Shown: positions 21,462 to 32,821 of the stretch, in pieces
How the letters are laid out: each line of letters opens with the position of its first letter
Position numbering within the stretch: the first letter of the stretch is position 1
Source of the DNA: Blepharisma japonicum
Taxonomy: Eukaryota; Ciliophora; Heterotrichea; Heterotrichida; Blepharismidae
Direction of reading: 5' to 3'
Assembly (NCBI GenBank): GCA_949751835.1
Contig: CATKHK010000072.1
Span: 178,972-242,971 of the forward strand
Length of the DNA: 64,000 nucleotides
The notes under the pieces: generated by a model
The model's database searches: none
What the model was told of the DNA's origin: nothing
The model's input: only the letters and a program-made list of their open reading frames with translations
Position numbers and translations under genes: made by a program

Positions 21462-22865
21462 ATGGAAAAATCAGCAGAAGCATATACCGAAGCAACGCCT
21501 CTTATAAATCAAAAACTGGGCCCAAAAGAGGCTTTTTACACTTTCTTAAGGAGTTTCAGAGAGCTCGCTCAATCTCCGAGAGATATTTGATTATTATATA
21601 TATATGAATTATTTGCCTATGGAGCTTTATGCATGATTGTCGTTAGTCTATCACTTTATTTTACAAAAATTTTAGGCTTTAGTGACATTACAGCAGGATA
21701 TATAATTGCAAGTTTTGGACTCTCAGGAGTAATTTGTTCACTTTGTCTTGGCCAATTTATTGATCGTTATGGTATAAAATGATCATTACTTTTATCAAAT
21801 CTTTTTGGTTTTATGATGTTCGTTTTACTATTCATTACAAATAACACTGTTGTTGAAATACTAGTTTTATTTGTGTTTTGTTCAACTTCTTTTGCATTAA
21901 ACATACCCACAGTAAAGCTAGCTGTAAAATATTATACCTTATCTACTACCAGAAGCTTAGGATACTCATTTTTATTCATCTCGTTTTTTGCTGGATCAGG
22001 ACTGGGAGGAATCATTGTAGACTTCGTTTTAACCTTATTTGGGACTAAAAAAGCGACATTTAAAATTATCTTTATTATAGGTGCATGTATCTTTATAATT
22101 GCAACGGCAATAGGTCTCAGGTTAAGACAGCTGGATTATGAAGACTCTGGAGAAAATGAAGTTGATTTGAGTCAAAGAAATCTGGATGGCTGGAAACATA
22201 CTAAAGAATGCATGGCTCTAAAGAGTTTTTGGAGATTTTTCATCCTGGCTCTTCTGTTAGTAATTGTTAAAGCCGTATACATGTATATTTTCATTGTGCT
22301 GCCGGTATATATGTATAGAGAAATCGGAGAAGGCGCTCACTTTGGGTACATATTGGCAATTAACAAGTTAATAATGATTGTTTCAATTCCATCGTGCACA
22401 ATTCTGGTTTATTATTTTCGCCATTACACTTTGCTAGCTATTGGAGCCTTGATCTCATCTTTATCTTTTATCCCCCTTCTATTTGGTGGAAGTTATTTAA
22501 CAGTGATAGGGTTTATCGTGATTGTTTCATTTGGAGAAAGTATTTATTCTCCAAGATTAATAGATTATACATTGCAGATTACTCCAAAAGGCAGAGAGGG
22601 AGTTTTTTTAGCAGTTGCAGCATCGCCAATAGTATTGAGTGTTATACTTGGAGGTCTGATGTCTGGATTTTTACTTGATAAGTACTGCCCAGAAAATGGC
22701 GATAGAGAGTGCTGGAAAATGTGATCGATTTCAGCATTGATGACGATTTTAGTTCCCTTTTTTATGATGATCTTCCGAAGTTGCCTTGAGCAGCCTGAAA
22801 ATGAAGAAGACCCATACATATCTTGCAGATCAACAGAAAATTATTCAGATGATGAAATTAATTAA
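21462..22865 (+). CDS. Major facilitator superfamily transporter, 467 aa
   Basis: ATG at 21462 (MEKSAEAYTEATPLINQ), several TGA=Trp, stop TAA at 22863-22865. About 11-12 membrane helices in two halves with a central cytosolic loop (LRLRQLDYEDSGENEVDLSQ). The loop between TM2 and TM3 carries LGQFIDRYGIKWSLL, the MFS signature (GxxxDRxG). The N-terminal EATPLI contains an acidic dileucine-like sorting signal typical of lysosomal or vacuolar membrane proteins. The fold resembles nodulin-like/monocarboxylate-type MFS members; substrate unknown. Confidence 0.85.
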
Positions 22866-23166
22866 ACGCTAAGCAAAATATGCAATAAACAATTTAAATT
22901 ATATAAAACTTAAAATAGATAAGTTTTTTTAGATTGAATATTTTTAAAATGCTTATTACACAATAAAGGCTATTTTAATAGACATAAATATTAGATGACT
23001 AGCTTCTTTGATAGGTATAATTTATCGTAAATGCTATGAAAATCTTATTTAACTTTTCTTTATCATGGATTAAAGATAAAATAAAAAGTGTATTTTCTTA
23101 AATTTGAATAAAACTTTTAGCCAAAATATCATGTACGAAGAACTTTATTTGATAATCTCTAATTTA
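22866..23166. other. Intergenic region between convergent genes
   Basis: 301 nt of AT-rich sequence holding the 3' ends of the MFS and cytochrome-b5-like genes. No gene or RNA recognised. Confidence 0.5.
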
Positions 23167-23547
23167 TTAGATATCTTCTCTATGTTGAGATGTGACTAAC
23201 TCCCCAACAATTGGATATTTTTCTGTATAGAATTCGACCCATCCTTCAACCGATTCTTTTTGACCTTCAGTTAGCTCTGCCTCTTCTACAGTCATATCAA
23301 GTAGCTTTTTATCAAAGCTCATTTTGGCCAAAGACACTGTTGCATCTCTTCCTGCAAACATGCTATATCCTCCTCCTTTGGCATAGCTTGGTGATTCAGA
23401 AACATCAAATATTATCCCGCCGCATGCCAAATAAGTAATTCCATTAGTACCATCATATTCTTTCAACTGCTCTTTTGTGAGACGAAGCTTTTCTGAAGCA
23501 AGAGAAAGTGCGCAAAGAGACAAAATCAAACAAACTAATGCTTTCAT
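23167..23547 (-). CDS. Secreted cytochrome-b5-like heme/steroid-binding protein (MAPR/neudesin type)
   Basis: 126 aa. Signal peptide MKALVCLILSLCALSLASE, then one cytochrome-b5-like domain of the membrane-associated progesterone receptor family: LTKEQLKEYDGTNGITYLAC, GGIIFDVSES, YAKGGGYSMFAGRDATVSLA. MAPR proteins bind heme through Tyr rather than the two His of true cytochrome b5, and Tyr residues occupy those places here. A cleavable signal and no membrane segment or ER-retention motif resemble neudesin rather than PGRMC1. Function in a ciliate is unknown. Confidence 0.87.
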   Translation of the reverse strand: MKALVCLILSLCALSLASEKLRLTKEQLKEYDGTNGITYLACGGIIFDVSESPSYAKGGGYSMFAGRDATVSLAKMSFDKKLLDMTVEEAELTEGQKESVEGWVEFYTEKYPIVGELVTSQHREDI

Positions 23548-23971
23548 ATTTTTTGTTAAATTATTTAAAAATTAATTCCATGTTTATCATAAGAAGAAAT
23601 ATTAAATTATTTTTATTCATAATAAAAGCTATCTCATTTTTATCATTTCTTCTAATATTCCGATATTAATATATAATACTTCTGCCTGTCAGAAATGTCC
23701 ATATTAAAGTCCTACCTTATTGGTTTAATTAAAATGCAATTAATTACTTATTAATGACATCAAAATTAGCAATTAATGTAAAATCATGCTTCATGAAAAT
23801 GCACAATAATTATTATTGAGCCAAATCTATTAATATGGCTTTTTCATCTTTATTTTTTTAATAAAGGTAGAAGTTCTTATAATTGAACCTTAATTATGCT
23901 TATAATAGTGACGTGCATATCATATATTTTTTTGTTATTAGATCTAAGTTTATAAATAATAGCCATCATAA
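23548..23971. other. Intergenic region between divergent genes
   Basis: 424 nt upstream of both the cytochrome-b5-like gene and histidine kinase 2. Rich in A/T runs; no assignable element. Confidence 0.5.
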
Positions 23972-26107
23972 ATGGAAGAAAACACCTATACCCTTTGGTG
24001 AGAAGATGAAGTCAATCAACGATTTGCAATTTTCAAGAAATACATGAGCTCATCTAGAAGCACTTTTGCAATATTTTGGACTCTTTATATAATTATTATC
24101 CCTCAAAACATAATGATTTTTGTCAATGCTTTGCCTTACTTAATAATTCAATATACCTCAATCTTTGCTATGTACCTAATAGAAAACAAAAATGCCCATG
24201 AAAAATATTGGCTTCCAGTCCTGTATACAGAATGATGTGACTCTGCTTTATGATATTATTCTCTTATTATTGACTCAAATAATCCCATATTATTTGAGAT
24301 GCTTGGAAGCCTACTTATGGGATATTTTGAGCTTCCTTTTATTCAGAGTAAGATTATTCAGAATTTTATTTTAACTAAACATGTCATACTATGGCATTAT
24401 TATAAATACTTCACTGGTGAAGTTATTGATAGCCAAGACCTACTTGGCCATATTATGATGTTTTTGCATGTTCTTATATATAATTTTATTTCTCACCATA
24501 TAACAAAAGCAGCTCATGAAAAATATCTATTTAGAAAAGATAAAGAAAAAGCTGAAAACAGACTAGAAGTCATAATCAGTGCCTTTCCAGATGGCTTTTT
24601 TGTAGTTTCTGAAAGTAACCAAATTGAATATGCGAACTCGAAAATGTTTGAACTATTAGAGTGTACCCAAAACAATTTGATTGATGCTTTGGCATTAATT
24701 AGCTTTTGTGAAGGCAAAAAATACAGTAGCCTTTCTCAATCAATTTTTTTGATTGATCACATTAATACAATGTTTTCACTGGATTTTAACCAAGAAATGA
24801 TGTTTGGAATTTCCATGTTTAATAATACAAGCATTGAATGGAAAGGGTCAAAAATATTGTGAGAAGATAAAACTGCTTTAGTAGTTACTGGAAGAAATGC
24901 GAACCATATTATAGAACTTGAAAGAACGATTGCAGATGATAAATTTAAAACAGTTTTATTGAGAACTGTTTCTCACGAATTGAGGACACCAATTAATGCG
25001 ATTTCACTATTGACCGAGGAATTGAATCAAGAGACAGATATTCCCGATAAATATAAGTACAAAATCAGCATGATTTCAGTGTCGGCAAGATTATTATTAA
25101 CCCTTGTCAGCGATTTACTTGATTTTTCAAGAATGCTAGCAGGAGTTTTTTCAGTTCAAAAATCGTGATTCGAACTTAAAGACATAGTTGAGAGATCATG
25201 CGAACTTATTAATATACAAACAAAAAAGAAAAATATTTCACTAATCATTAGAATTGACCCATTGATTCCAAAATATATATATTCTGATCCGCTTCGACTT
25301 AATCAAGTATTATTGAATCTTTTAAGTAATGCACTGAAATTTACAATAAGCGGGTTTATTGAAATTGTATGTTTAATTGACACACAGAATAATTTAAAAG
25401 TCATTGTTCAAGACTCAGGAATTGGAATAGATAATCCGAATCTCCAGCTTTTATTCAGTGAATTTAATACTTGCTCTTTGCCTGTTATTAATCCTCAAGG
25501 ATGCGGTCTTGGCTTGCATATTTCAAATAAGATTGTTAGAGAGCTTGGAAATAGTTACATTGAGGTAGAGTCCACCAAGGGAGTTGGATCTACCTTTCAT
25601 TTTACTATTTTAATATCAGAAAATCCTTTAAATATCAAATACGAATACTTTGATGCTGAAAATTGTATTTCGGAAGAAATAAATTCTTTGAACATAAATT
25701 TTTCTACAGCCAAAACTAATAGTCCTCAAGTCCTTATAGTAGATGATAATGATATGAATCGAGCTATCTTATCATCATTATTAGCACGCAATAAAATTGA
25801 AACATCAGAAGCATGCACTGGCAAAGAAGCAATAAATATGGTTTTTAAGCAAGATTCTATCAAAAAGCCATATAGAGTAATCATAATGGATGGAGAAATG
25901 CCTGAACTAGATGGCTGAGAAGCTACAAAAACAATTTCCAATTGGAAGAAAACAGAAAAGATTAGTTTTATGCCTAGCATTATAGGTTACACCGCCTACA
26001 GTACAGATGAAGACATAAAACGATGCATCGAATGCGGAATGAAGGAATGCTTAATAAAGCCATGCAGCTCAGAAATACTTATATCTGTTGTCCTTAAGTA
26101 TTTATAA
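23972..26107 (+). CDS. Membrane hybrid histidine kinase 2
   Basis: 711 aa, ATG at 23972 (MEENTYTLWWEDEVNQRF), stop TAA at 26105-26107; continuous only with TGA=Trp at several sites, e.g. 24860-24862, 25166-25168 and 25916-25918. Same architecture as kinase 1: membrane helices (about 25-180), PAS-like region (VIISAFPDGFFVVSES), H-box TVSHELRTPINAI with His335, N-box LLNLLSNALKFT, G1 DSGIGID, G2 GCGLGLHIS. The receiver has DDND, Asp640 (IIMDGEMPELDG) and LIKPC. All phosphorelay residues are intact. It is convergent with kinase 3, whose stop lies 143 nt away. Confidence 0.93.
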
Positions 26108-26250
26108 TATAAAATTGTCATATTTTATAAATTTTCTTTATAAATTCTTATAAAAAAAAATTAGGATATTTATTTTAAATCGAGCTGATAATCAGCTGTA
26201 AAACTAAGTTATTATTATTATAAAAAAAAATTAACAGAATGCTAGTATTA

Positions 26251-28404
26251 TTATAAAAATTTCATTATTGTAGCTAATATTTTATCTGCAGCGCAAGGTT
26301 TTATCAAGCATTCTTGCATACCGCATTTATGGCAGTTTGAAATATCTTCATCTGTGTTATAAGCTGTATACCCAACTATACTCGGAAGAAACTTGATTTC
26401 TTTTTTAAAATACATTTCATGGATCTTTTTAGTTGCGTCTCAACCATTCATTTCTGGCATTTCTCCATCCATAACAACCACTTTTATCGGAAGCTTCCCA
26501 GTAATGCTGTTCTTTAAAATTAGATCAACTGCTTGCTTCCCAGTGCACGCCTCCAAGGTTGGAATTCCATTTTTCAACAAAAGTGAAGCTAAAATGACCC
26601 TATTAAAATCATTATCGTCTACAATAAGAACTTGAGATGATTGAGCTTTGTGTGATATTGAAGGCAAGTTGAAAAGAATCCCGAGATTAGGATTTTCGTC
26701 CATATAAGAATCATAATCTGAGGATTCAGCTACTAGACTTGAAATATGATCAAAGATGTCAATCTCAAATGAAAAAGTGGAACCTTTTCCAACTTGAGAT
26801 TCGACTTTAATAGAACTACCTCCTAATTCTTTGGCTATTTTGTTTGATATATGTAAGCCTAAACCACAACCTTGGGGATTGATGGTTGGCAATCCGTCAG
26901 TACTAAATTCTTGGAATAATCTATTCTTTTTGTCAGAATCAATTCCTATTCCAGTATCTTGAACAATAATTTTTAATTGGTTCATTAAGCTTAGAGTGAA
27001 GGTAACTTCTATTGAGCCATGCAAGGTAAATTTAAGTGCATTACTGAGAAGGTTTAAAAATACCTGGCTAAATCTCAGCTGATCACTATATATATTAACG
27101 GGAAGAGTTGGATCAATTCTAAGAGTCAATTTCAAATTTTTCTTGATAGCTTGTAATTTTATTAGCTCTCATGCATTTTTTATTGCAGATTTCAAATTAA
27201 ATTCACATTTCCTAATAGAAAAAGCTCCTGCTAGCATTCTACTATAATCAAGCAAATCATTAACTAGCGTTAGAAGCAATTTTGTGGAAATCGAAATAAT
27301 TCTTAGTTTTTCCATTTCACTCTCTGTTCTATTATCATTCTTTTTTTCAAGCAGCTCTTCTACGAGAAAAGCAATTGCATTAATAGGAGTTCTCAATTCA
27401 TGTGATACAGACCGTAATATAACAGTTTTTACTTTACTATCTGAAATTGACTGCTCAAGCTGTATAATATGATTTGCATCTCTCACAATTATGGCAATTG
27501 CTTGCCGATCTTCTCAAATTATTTTTTGGCCTTTTCACTCATAATTATTTCCTCCGAATAATGATATTCCAAGCATAAAGCCATTGTTGATGTTTTGGTT
27601 AAAAATTGCTTTCAAGTCTTCTATCAGTAGGTTTGAATTGGAGAAATTGGAATATTTTTTACCCTCATAATAAGTAATAGAGGAAACAACTTCCATCAAA
27701 TCTTGATCGTCACAATGCAGTAATCTTAATAAATTTTCATTTGTATAAACAATTTCTAGATTTTCAGAAAGAATAAAGATCCCATCTGGAAATGCATTGA
27801 CAATTATACTTAGCCTTCTTTTTACCTTTGATTTTCCTTCTCTATTTAAAAAACGTTCATAGGAGATTTCTGACCTCATGTTAGTCATGTGGTTATACAT
27901 AAACAGACAGAGGACAGCAGGGATGTGAGGAGTGATGCTATAATCGAAAATAATGTTGCCATTGAAGTAATTAATATAATGCCACATAATAGCATGCTTG
28001 ATTGTGACTGCATATCTAATTCAATGAGTCTGGATTAAAGGGATTTCAAATGCCATCATAAGAATAGCATAGAACATTTCACACAGTATAACATGATCTT
28101 TAAGCTGATTGTAAGAAAGATAAAATAGTCCAAAGCAGCAAGATTCTGAGTAAATTATTGCAAATAAAGCCTTTTTATTTTCATCTTTTGTATCAAAGTA
28201 ATTGACTAGAAAGCTGAATAATATTTGAAAAAGGATTACTGGTAATGCTTGGATAAGGAGATTAACACTGTTTTGAGCACATAAAGCGAAAATAAAGAGC
28301 AAAAATATACAAATATTAATGTTTCTGTAAACAAAGAATCGTAAAATCGAGTATTTTTCATTTACTTCTTCAGCTCACCATTTCTTGGAAAGTTTTCTGT
28401 GCAT
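26251..28404 (-). CDS. Membrane hybrid histidine kinase 3
   Basis: 717 aa, ATG at 28402-28404 (MHRKLSKKWWAEEVNEKY), stop TAA at 26251-26253; TGA=Trp at 26440-26442, 27535-27537 and 28021-28023 among others. Architecture and spacing match kinases 1 and 2: membrane N-terminus, PAS-like segment (IIVNAFPDGIFILSEN), His335 in SVSHELRTPINAI, N-box LLNLLSNALKFT, G1 DTGIGID, G2 GCGLGLHIS, receiver Asp646 in VMDGEMPEMNG and LIKPC. Closest visible relative is kinase 2, suggesting an inverted duplication. Upstream signal unknown; the PAS-like domain is the likely sensor. Confidence 0.93.
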
Positions 28405-28651
28405 TATTTATTTACTTCATTAATATCAAATTTAAGAGTGGCAGAATTAATGAATTATCTAAATTTTCAATATTTAAGAGTCGTAAAGACTTTTGACATT
28501 ATTAATAAGTTTTCAATGTCTGAATTTAATTAATTATAAATTATGAAATAATGACGATTTAAGAAATCTACAAAAAAAAACTAATTAGCTGAGCACTTAT
28601 TATATTAAAACTCATTTTTAAAATGCTTTAATTGATAAAACATTATCTCGA

Positions 28652-30364
28652 TTATTCCAGTGGTGAAGCTGTCTCTATTGGCTTGTTTGACGGATTTATC
28701 ATATTATTAAGTATATCCTTTGTATATTTCAGCCTCTTCGTCATCTCTTGGTTGCTGCTTACTTCTGCCACAGCCATTGGGTAAGTATTTCTTTCTCCTT
28801 TTTTATCAACATAAGTAACTGTTTTTACATCAGTCGCTAATATCACTTCTGTGTGATCTTGGAAATTCGCCTGTATAATTTTATTTGATAGTCTAAACAT
28901 AATTGCATGCCTGGTTCTCATTCATTTCTTCATATATACCTGAGCTGAAGTGTCATCATCATCTTCAAGCTCAATATCTAAAGATACATTGTCATCCAAA
29001 TAGCTCTTGAAATGCTGAAGCAAAGTAAGCTTCTTTTGGAGTGCAGCAGGATAGTCAGCCAATGAGTAGCAAGTCATTACATCTTGCCTTTCAGGACCTT
29101 GACGGGTTACATAATTAAACCGTTTTCCAGCAGGCAGAAGTATTATTTTAGTGCTGTCATTAAAGCATACACCTATTGCTCCATCTGAAAGTAAATAACC
29201 AAGCCCGTATTTTGTTGAATAATCAACCCATTTTTTGACATAAATTTCAGGGCCGTTATCACTGTTTCTTGGCTTTGCAAATGTAAATTTATTTTCCTCT
29301 CTGAATCTTGGAATTCTATCAGTGTTAATGAATTCTTGTCTAGGGGTCTTGATAGAGTCAATTGGACAAGTTTCGTTCAATCTGCGATTTGTAGGCGAGG
29401 ATCTTCTGCTTATTTCAAATTGATTTAAATATGACTCAGAAGGAGGGCATGCAAGGGTTGAAGGAGGCAGCAGCTTAGGAAATCCATTTCCTTGGCTGAA
29501 AAAAGGATGCTTCAAAAGATCATCAAGCGTTGGCCTTTTATTTGGGTCACATACCAGAATTTGCGATATCATATTTTTACTAGATTCACTGAGAGGGACA
29601 TTATCAGGAAAACTGTAAGAAATCATCCTGATCCTTCTATAAGTAGTCTTTACATCAGAAGTCTCAAAAGGGGGCTTTCCTACAAGCATGGTATATGCTA
29701 TTACCCCTAAGGCTCATATATCAACTTCAAATGAATGTCCTTGCTTCCCATCCAAAACTTCTGGTGCAATATAATTAGGAGTCCCACAAATAGTCCTTTT
29801 TCTTTCTCCATCAAATTCCAATTTCGCTGCCAAGCCAAAGTCTCCCACTTTGACTTCCATTTTATCTGACAAAAACAGGTTCCCAAGCTTCAAATCCCTA
29901 TGGATTACTTTATGCATGTGGAGATACTTTAAGGCTGATATAATCTGAACCAAATAGCATTGAACTTCTAGTTCTGTCAGCCTTTTTCTCCTTCTCAAAA
30001 GCTCATTCATAGTTTGATTAGTGCATAACTCCAACATAATATACACATTTTCAGAGTCCTCGAAAAAATGCTCGAAACCAACTATATTGGGATGATGTAA
30101 GGATCTGTGAATTTTGATTTCTGATATAAGTTTTTGTTTGGCTCTTGCTTTGGCTAAAGATGCCTTAGGGATAATTTTGACTGCTGTTAACTTATGGGAA
30201 TCTTGGGTTGTGAACTCATAGCATCGTGCAAAGCCACCTTTCCCAAGAAATCTACCTTTGATAAACCGACGGATGGATGTCTCTCCGTTTTGCTTGGATA
30301 CCTTTTCTTCGATAACAGTTCCTGGGTCAAATTCTTCAGAATTTCTTTTGGCTTTACTTGTCAT
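28652..30364 (-). CDS. PLK: Polo-like kinase
   Basis: 570 aa. Kinase domain at about 33-290: GKGGFARCYE glycine loop (Cys in place of Val as in Polo kinases), VIHRDLKLGNLF, DFGLAAKLE, activation loop RKRTICGTPNYIAPEVL. TGA=Trp at kinase subdomain IX, 29711-29713. Two polo boxes follow: KWVDYSTKYGLGYLLSDG, FNDSTKIILLP and TLLQHFKSYL, then box 2 with MRTRHAIMFRLSN and NFQDHTEVIL. PLKs control mitotic entry, centrosome or basal-body and cytokinesis steps by docking on primed phosphosites through the polo-box pair. The docking Trp and His504 are present, but the partner Lys (human Lys540) is Glu506 here. Stop TAA. Confidence 0.94.
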
Positions 30365-30740
30365 TTTGTTAATATTTATATTTAATTGTTCTCCTGATTA
30401 CAAATTTAGCATTTAATTTGTGTTTTATAAATGATGAGTTTTAGAAAAAATAAGAAGAAAAGTAATTAAGATATCTTATGATCCTTTAAAATTTTTAGTT
30501 TTCTTACAATTCAGCAATCATTTTCCTTCTTATGGACATTTCCATTATTTAAAGGCTCTTAATAATATGTTTTAGTTTTAATATTGTAAATACTTATCTC
30601 CATCACATGCACTGTTCAGCTAAGTTTCAAAAAAATGACTATATTCTTAATATAAAAATTAAGCTGGTTTATTAATAAAATCGCCAAATTTCAATCATAT
30701 TCAAATTTCATTTCTCAGTCCACCCGCTATATTTTTGTAA
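30365..30740. other. Intergenic region between divergent genes
   Basis: 376 nt upstream of both the Polo kinase and MORN genes. AT-rich; nothing assignable. Confidence 0.5.
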
Positions 30741-31769
30741 ATGGGAATTAATTGCTCTGGATGTTCATGTGCAAATAGAGAAAACGAGCTTAAAACCGAG
30801 CTTGAAATACTAGAAAATCAAACAACTGCAACTGCTCGAAATAAAAGCAAGGCTAAATCTGAAATTCCTCCGGATTTATTGTTGAAATTAAAGAAGTACA
30901 CTCCTAGGATCATAAAAATTCAAGCCATGTGGCGTGGCCATCAAGATAGAAAACTAGTGGCTCATCTCCGTAAAAAGCAAAGGATGAATGGAAAGTACTT
31001 TACTGATGAAGAATCTCGGGAAACTCTATCTGCAAAGCAATCAGGAATCCCTGAACGAGAAGATAGACCTCCCTATAGATTTAAAAGTGGAGCTGTATAT
31101 GTAGGCCAATGGAAAGGAGGATTTAGAGATGGCTATGGTATACAAACTTGGCCAGATGGTGCCAGGTACGAAGGCCAATGAAAAGATAACAAAGCTCATG
31201 GGAAAGGAAAATTTTGGCATGTAGACGGAGATATATATGATGGTGAATGAAAAGATGATAAAGCTAACGGGAAAGGAACTTACAAGCAAGCTAATGGTGC
31301 AATGTATGAAGGAGAATGAAAAGATGATATCCAAGATGGATACGGAAAGGAATCATGGATTGATGGAAGCAAATATGAAGGATATTATAAAGCAGGCAAA
31401 AAGCATGGATTTGGGACTTATATATGGAAAGAAGGATCTAAATATACTGGACAATGAATTGATAATAAGATTAATGGAAAAGGAACGTATACATGGTACG
31501 ATGGGAGGCAGTATGAAGGAGACTGGCTTAATGGAACTATGCATGGAAGAGGGGTTTATGCATGGAAAGACGGGAGGAAATATGAAGGAGAGTACCAGAA
31601 CGATAAAAAGCATGGATATGGGATATACTTGTGGGTTGATGGAAGAAAGTATGATGGGTATTGGAAGAATGGAAAGCAGCATGGAGAAGGATGGATAATG
31701 ACACCAGATGGCACAAGACGGAAAGGGGAATGGAAAGATGGAAAAAGGGTTAGATGGATAGACGTGTAA
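30741..31769 (+). CDS. Acylated IQ- and MORN-repeat protein
   Basis: 342 aa. Starts [10 protein letters not shown] (Gly2 and nearby Cys: myristoylation plus palmitoylation). An IQ-type calmodulin-binding helix lies near residue 58 ([16 protein letters not shown]). From about 110 there are nine full MORN repeats plus a partial tenth (for example [42 protein letters not shown]). Several repeat Trp residues are encoded by TGA, e.g. 31179-31181. MORN repeats form elongated membrane- or lipid-associated scaffolds, common in cortical and ciliary structures of alveolates. Stop TAA. Confidence 0.92.
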
Positions 31770-32068
31770 CTAAATGCTATAAATAAATAATCCAGAATTT
31801 AAATCTAGAAAGTATGGTATTTTTGATAGTCAACTGCAGCAGTTTATAATCAAACCCAAATTTGATGGATTTTTATTGAGATCTTCAAGATTGAACTCTC
31901 TGACTTTTGAGAATTTTTCACAGTTTATTACTTATTTACCGTTTAATATCAATTTTAATATTTATTTATCTAAGAGATAACATTATTTTATTGAATAATT
32001 ATATATTAACGTTCTTTAAATTAATTCTCCAATACTTTCTCTGCTTTTAATTGGTATAAATTTATTAA

Positions 32069-32773
32069 ATGAACACAAAAAAAGATATTGGCCTTTACAG
32101 CCCTAGCGATGTTTTATCCACAAACCAACTCTTAAAAACCAGACAAAATCACTGCAAGCTTTGCATGAATCGAGCATACTTTTCAAAATACACAAGAATT
32201 GGATATATAATTGTTATAGTCCTCTGTGCAATTGGCATAGTCTGAACTTTACTTTCACATGGCCAATTCCCTGACAATATGTTATTTTGGCTGCTTGAAG
32301 GCTTAGTTACAGTGCTTATAGTATTTGAAGTTTGCGTAAGAATGTATATTCAGAACTGTCATGCTTATTGGAAATCTTTATCAAATATTTTTGATCTTAT
32401 AGTTGTTATCGTCTGCATTGCTGCTATTTCAATTGGCTTGTGGGATTCTGATATAGATGAGGATATTGGGGGAATTGCAGGAGAAGTTCTCATGATTTTG
32501 AGGACAATCCTACAATTCCTGAGAGTTATAGTTTTTTTAAAAAATCAACAAAAAGCACAGCTAACAGCATTGAAAATGATTGATTTTTCGCAATTAGCTG
32601 AGGCAAAAGATAACTCTCATATAAAGCTAAATGAAAATAGCAAGCCACCTCCAGTAACCGAAGAAAATGAGGAACGCTTTAATTTTATGAGGCATAGCGA
32701 TACAGACATATTTCATGCGAAAAGTTTGCATAAGCTTGATCTATCAACAGATTCGCAAGTTCTAAAAGAATAA
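32069..32773 (+). CDS. Voltage-sensor-domain-only membrane protein
   Basis: 234 aa, ATG at 32069, two or more TGA=Trp, stop TAA. Four hydrophobic helices at about 43-140. Candidate S2 (LIVFEVCVRMYIQN) keeps the acidic-then-Arg pattern, S3 (SNIFDLIVVIV) keeps the conserved Asp, and S4 (LMILRTILQFLRVIVFLK) has Arg, Arg, Lys spaced every four to five residues. No S5-S6 pore follows; instead a polar, helical tail of about 95 residues. This resembles voltage-sensor proteins such as Hv1 or TMEM266. The S1 Asp that gives Hv1 proton selectivity is not seen, so proton conduction is doubtful. Confidence 0.7.
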
Positions 32774-32821
32774 TTAATTTGTTAATAAATCTTAAATTTT
32801 ATAAGTTTGAAAGTTTATAAA

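Noticed and set aside
26145-26235. Repeated TATAAAAAAAAATTA between histidine kinases 2 and 3
   Set aside because: Two copies of an A-run motif in a very AT-rich gap are easily produced by chance; no further structure supports it.
31353-31682. Long antisense frame opposite the MORN repeats
   Set aside because: It is the periodic shadow of the repeat unit (Gly/Glu/Trp codons read backwards); the plus strand is clearly the coding one.
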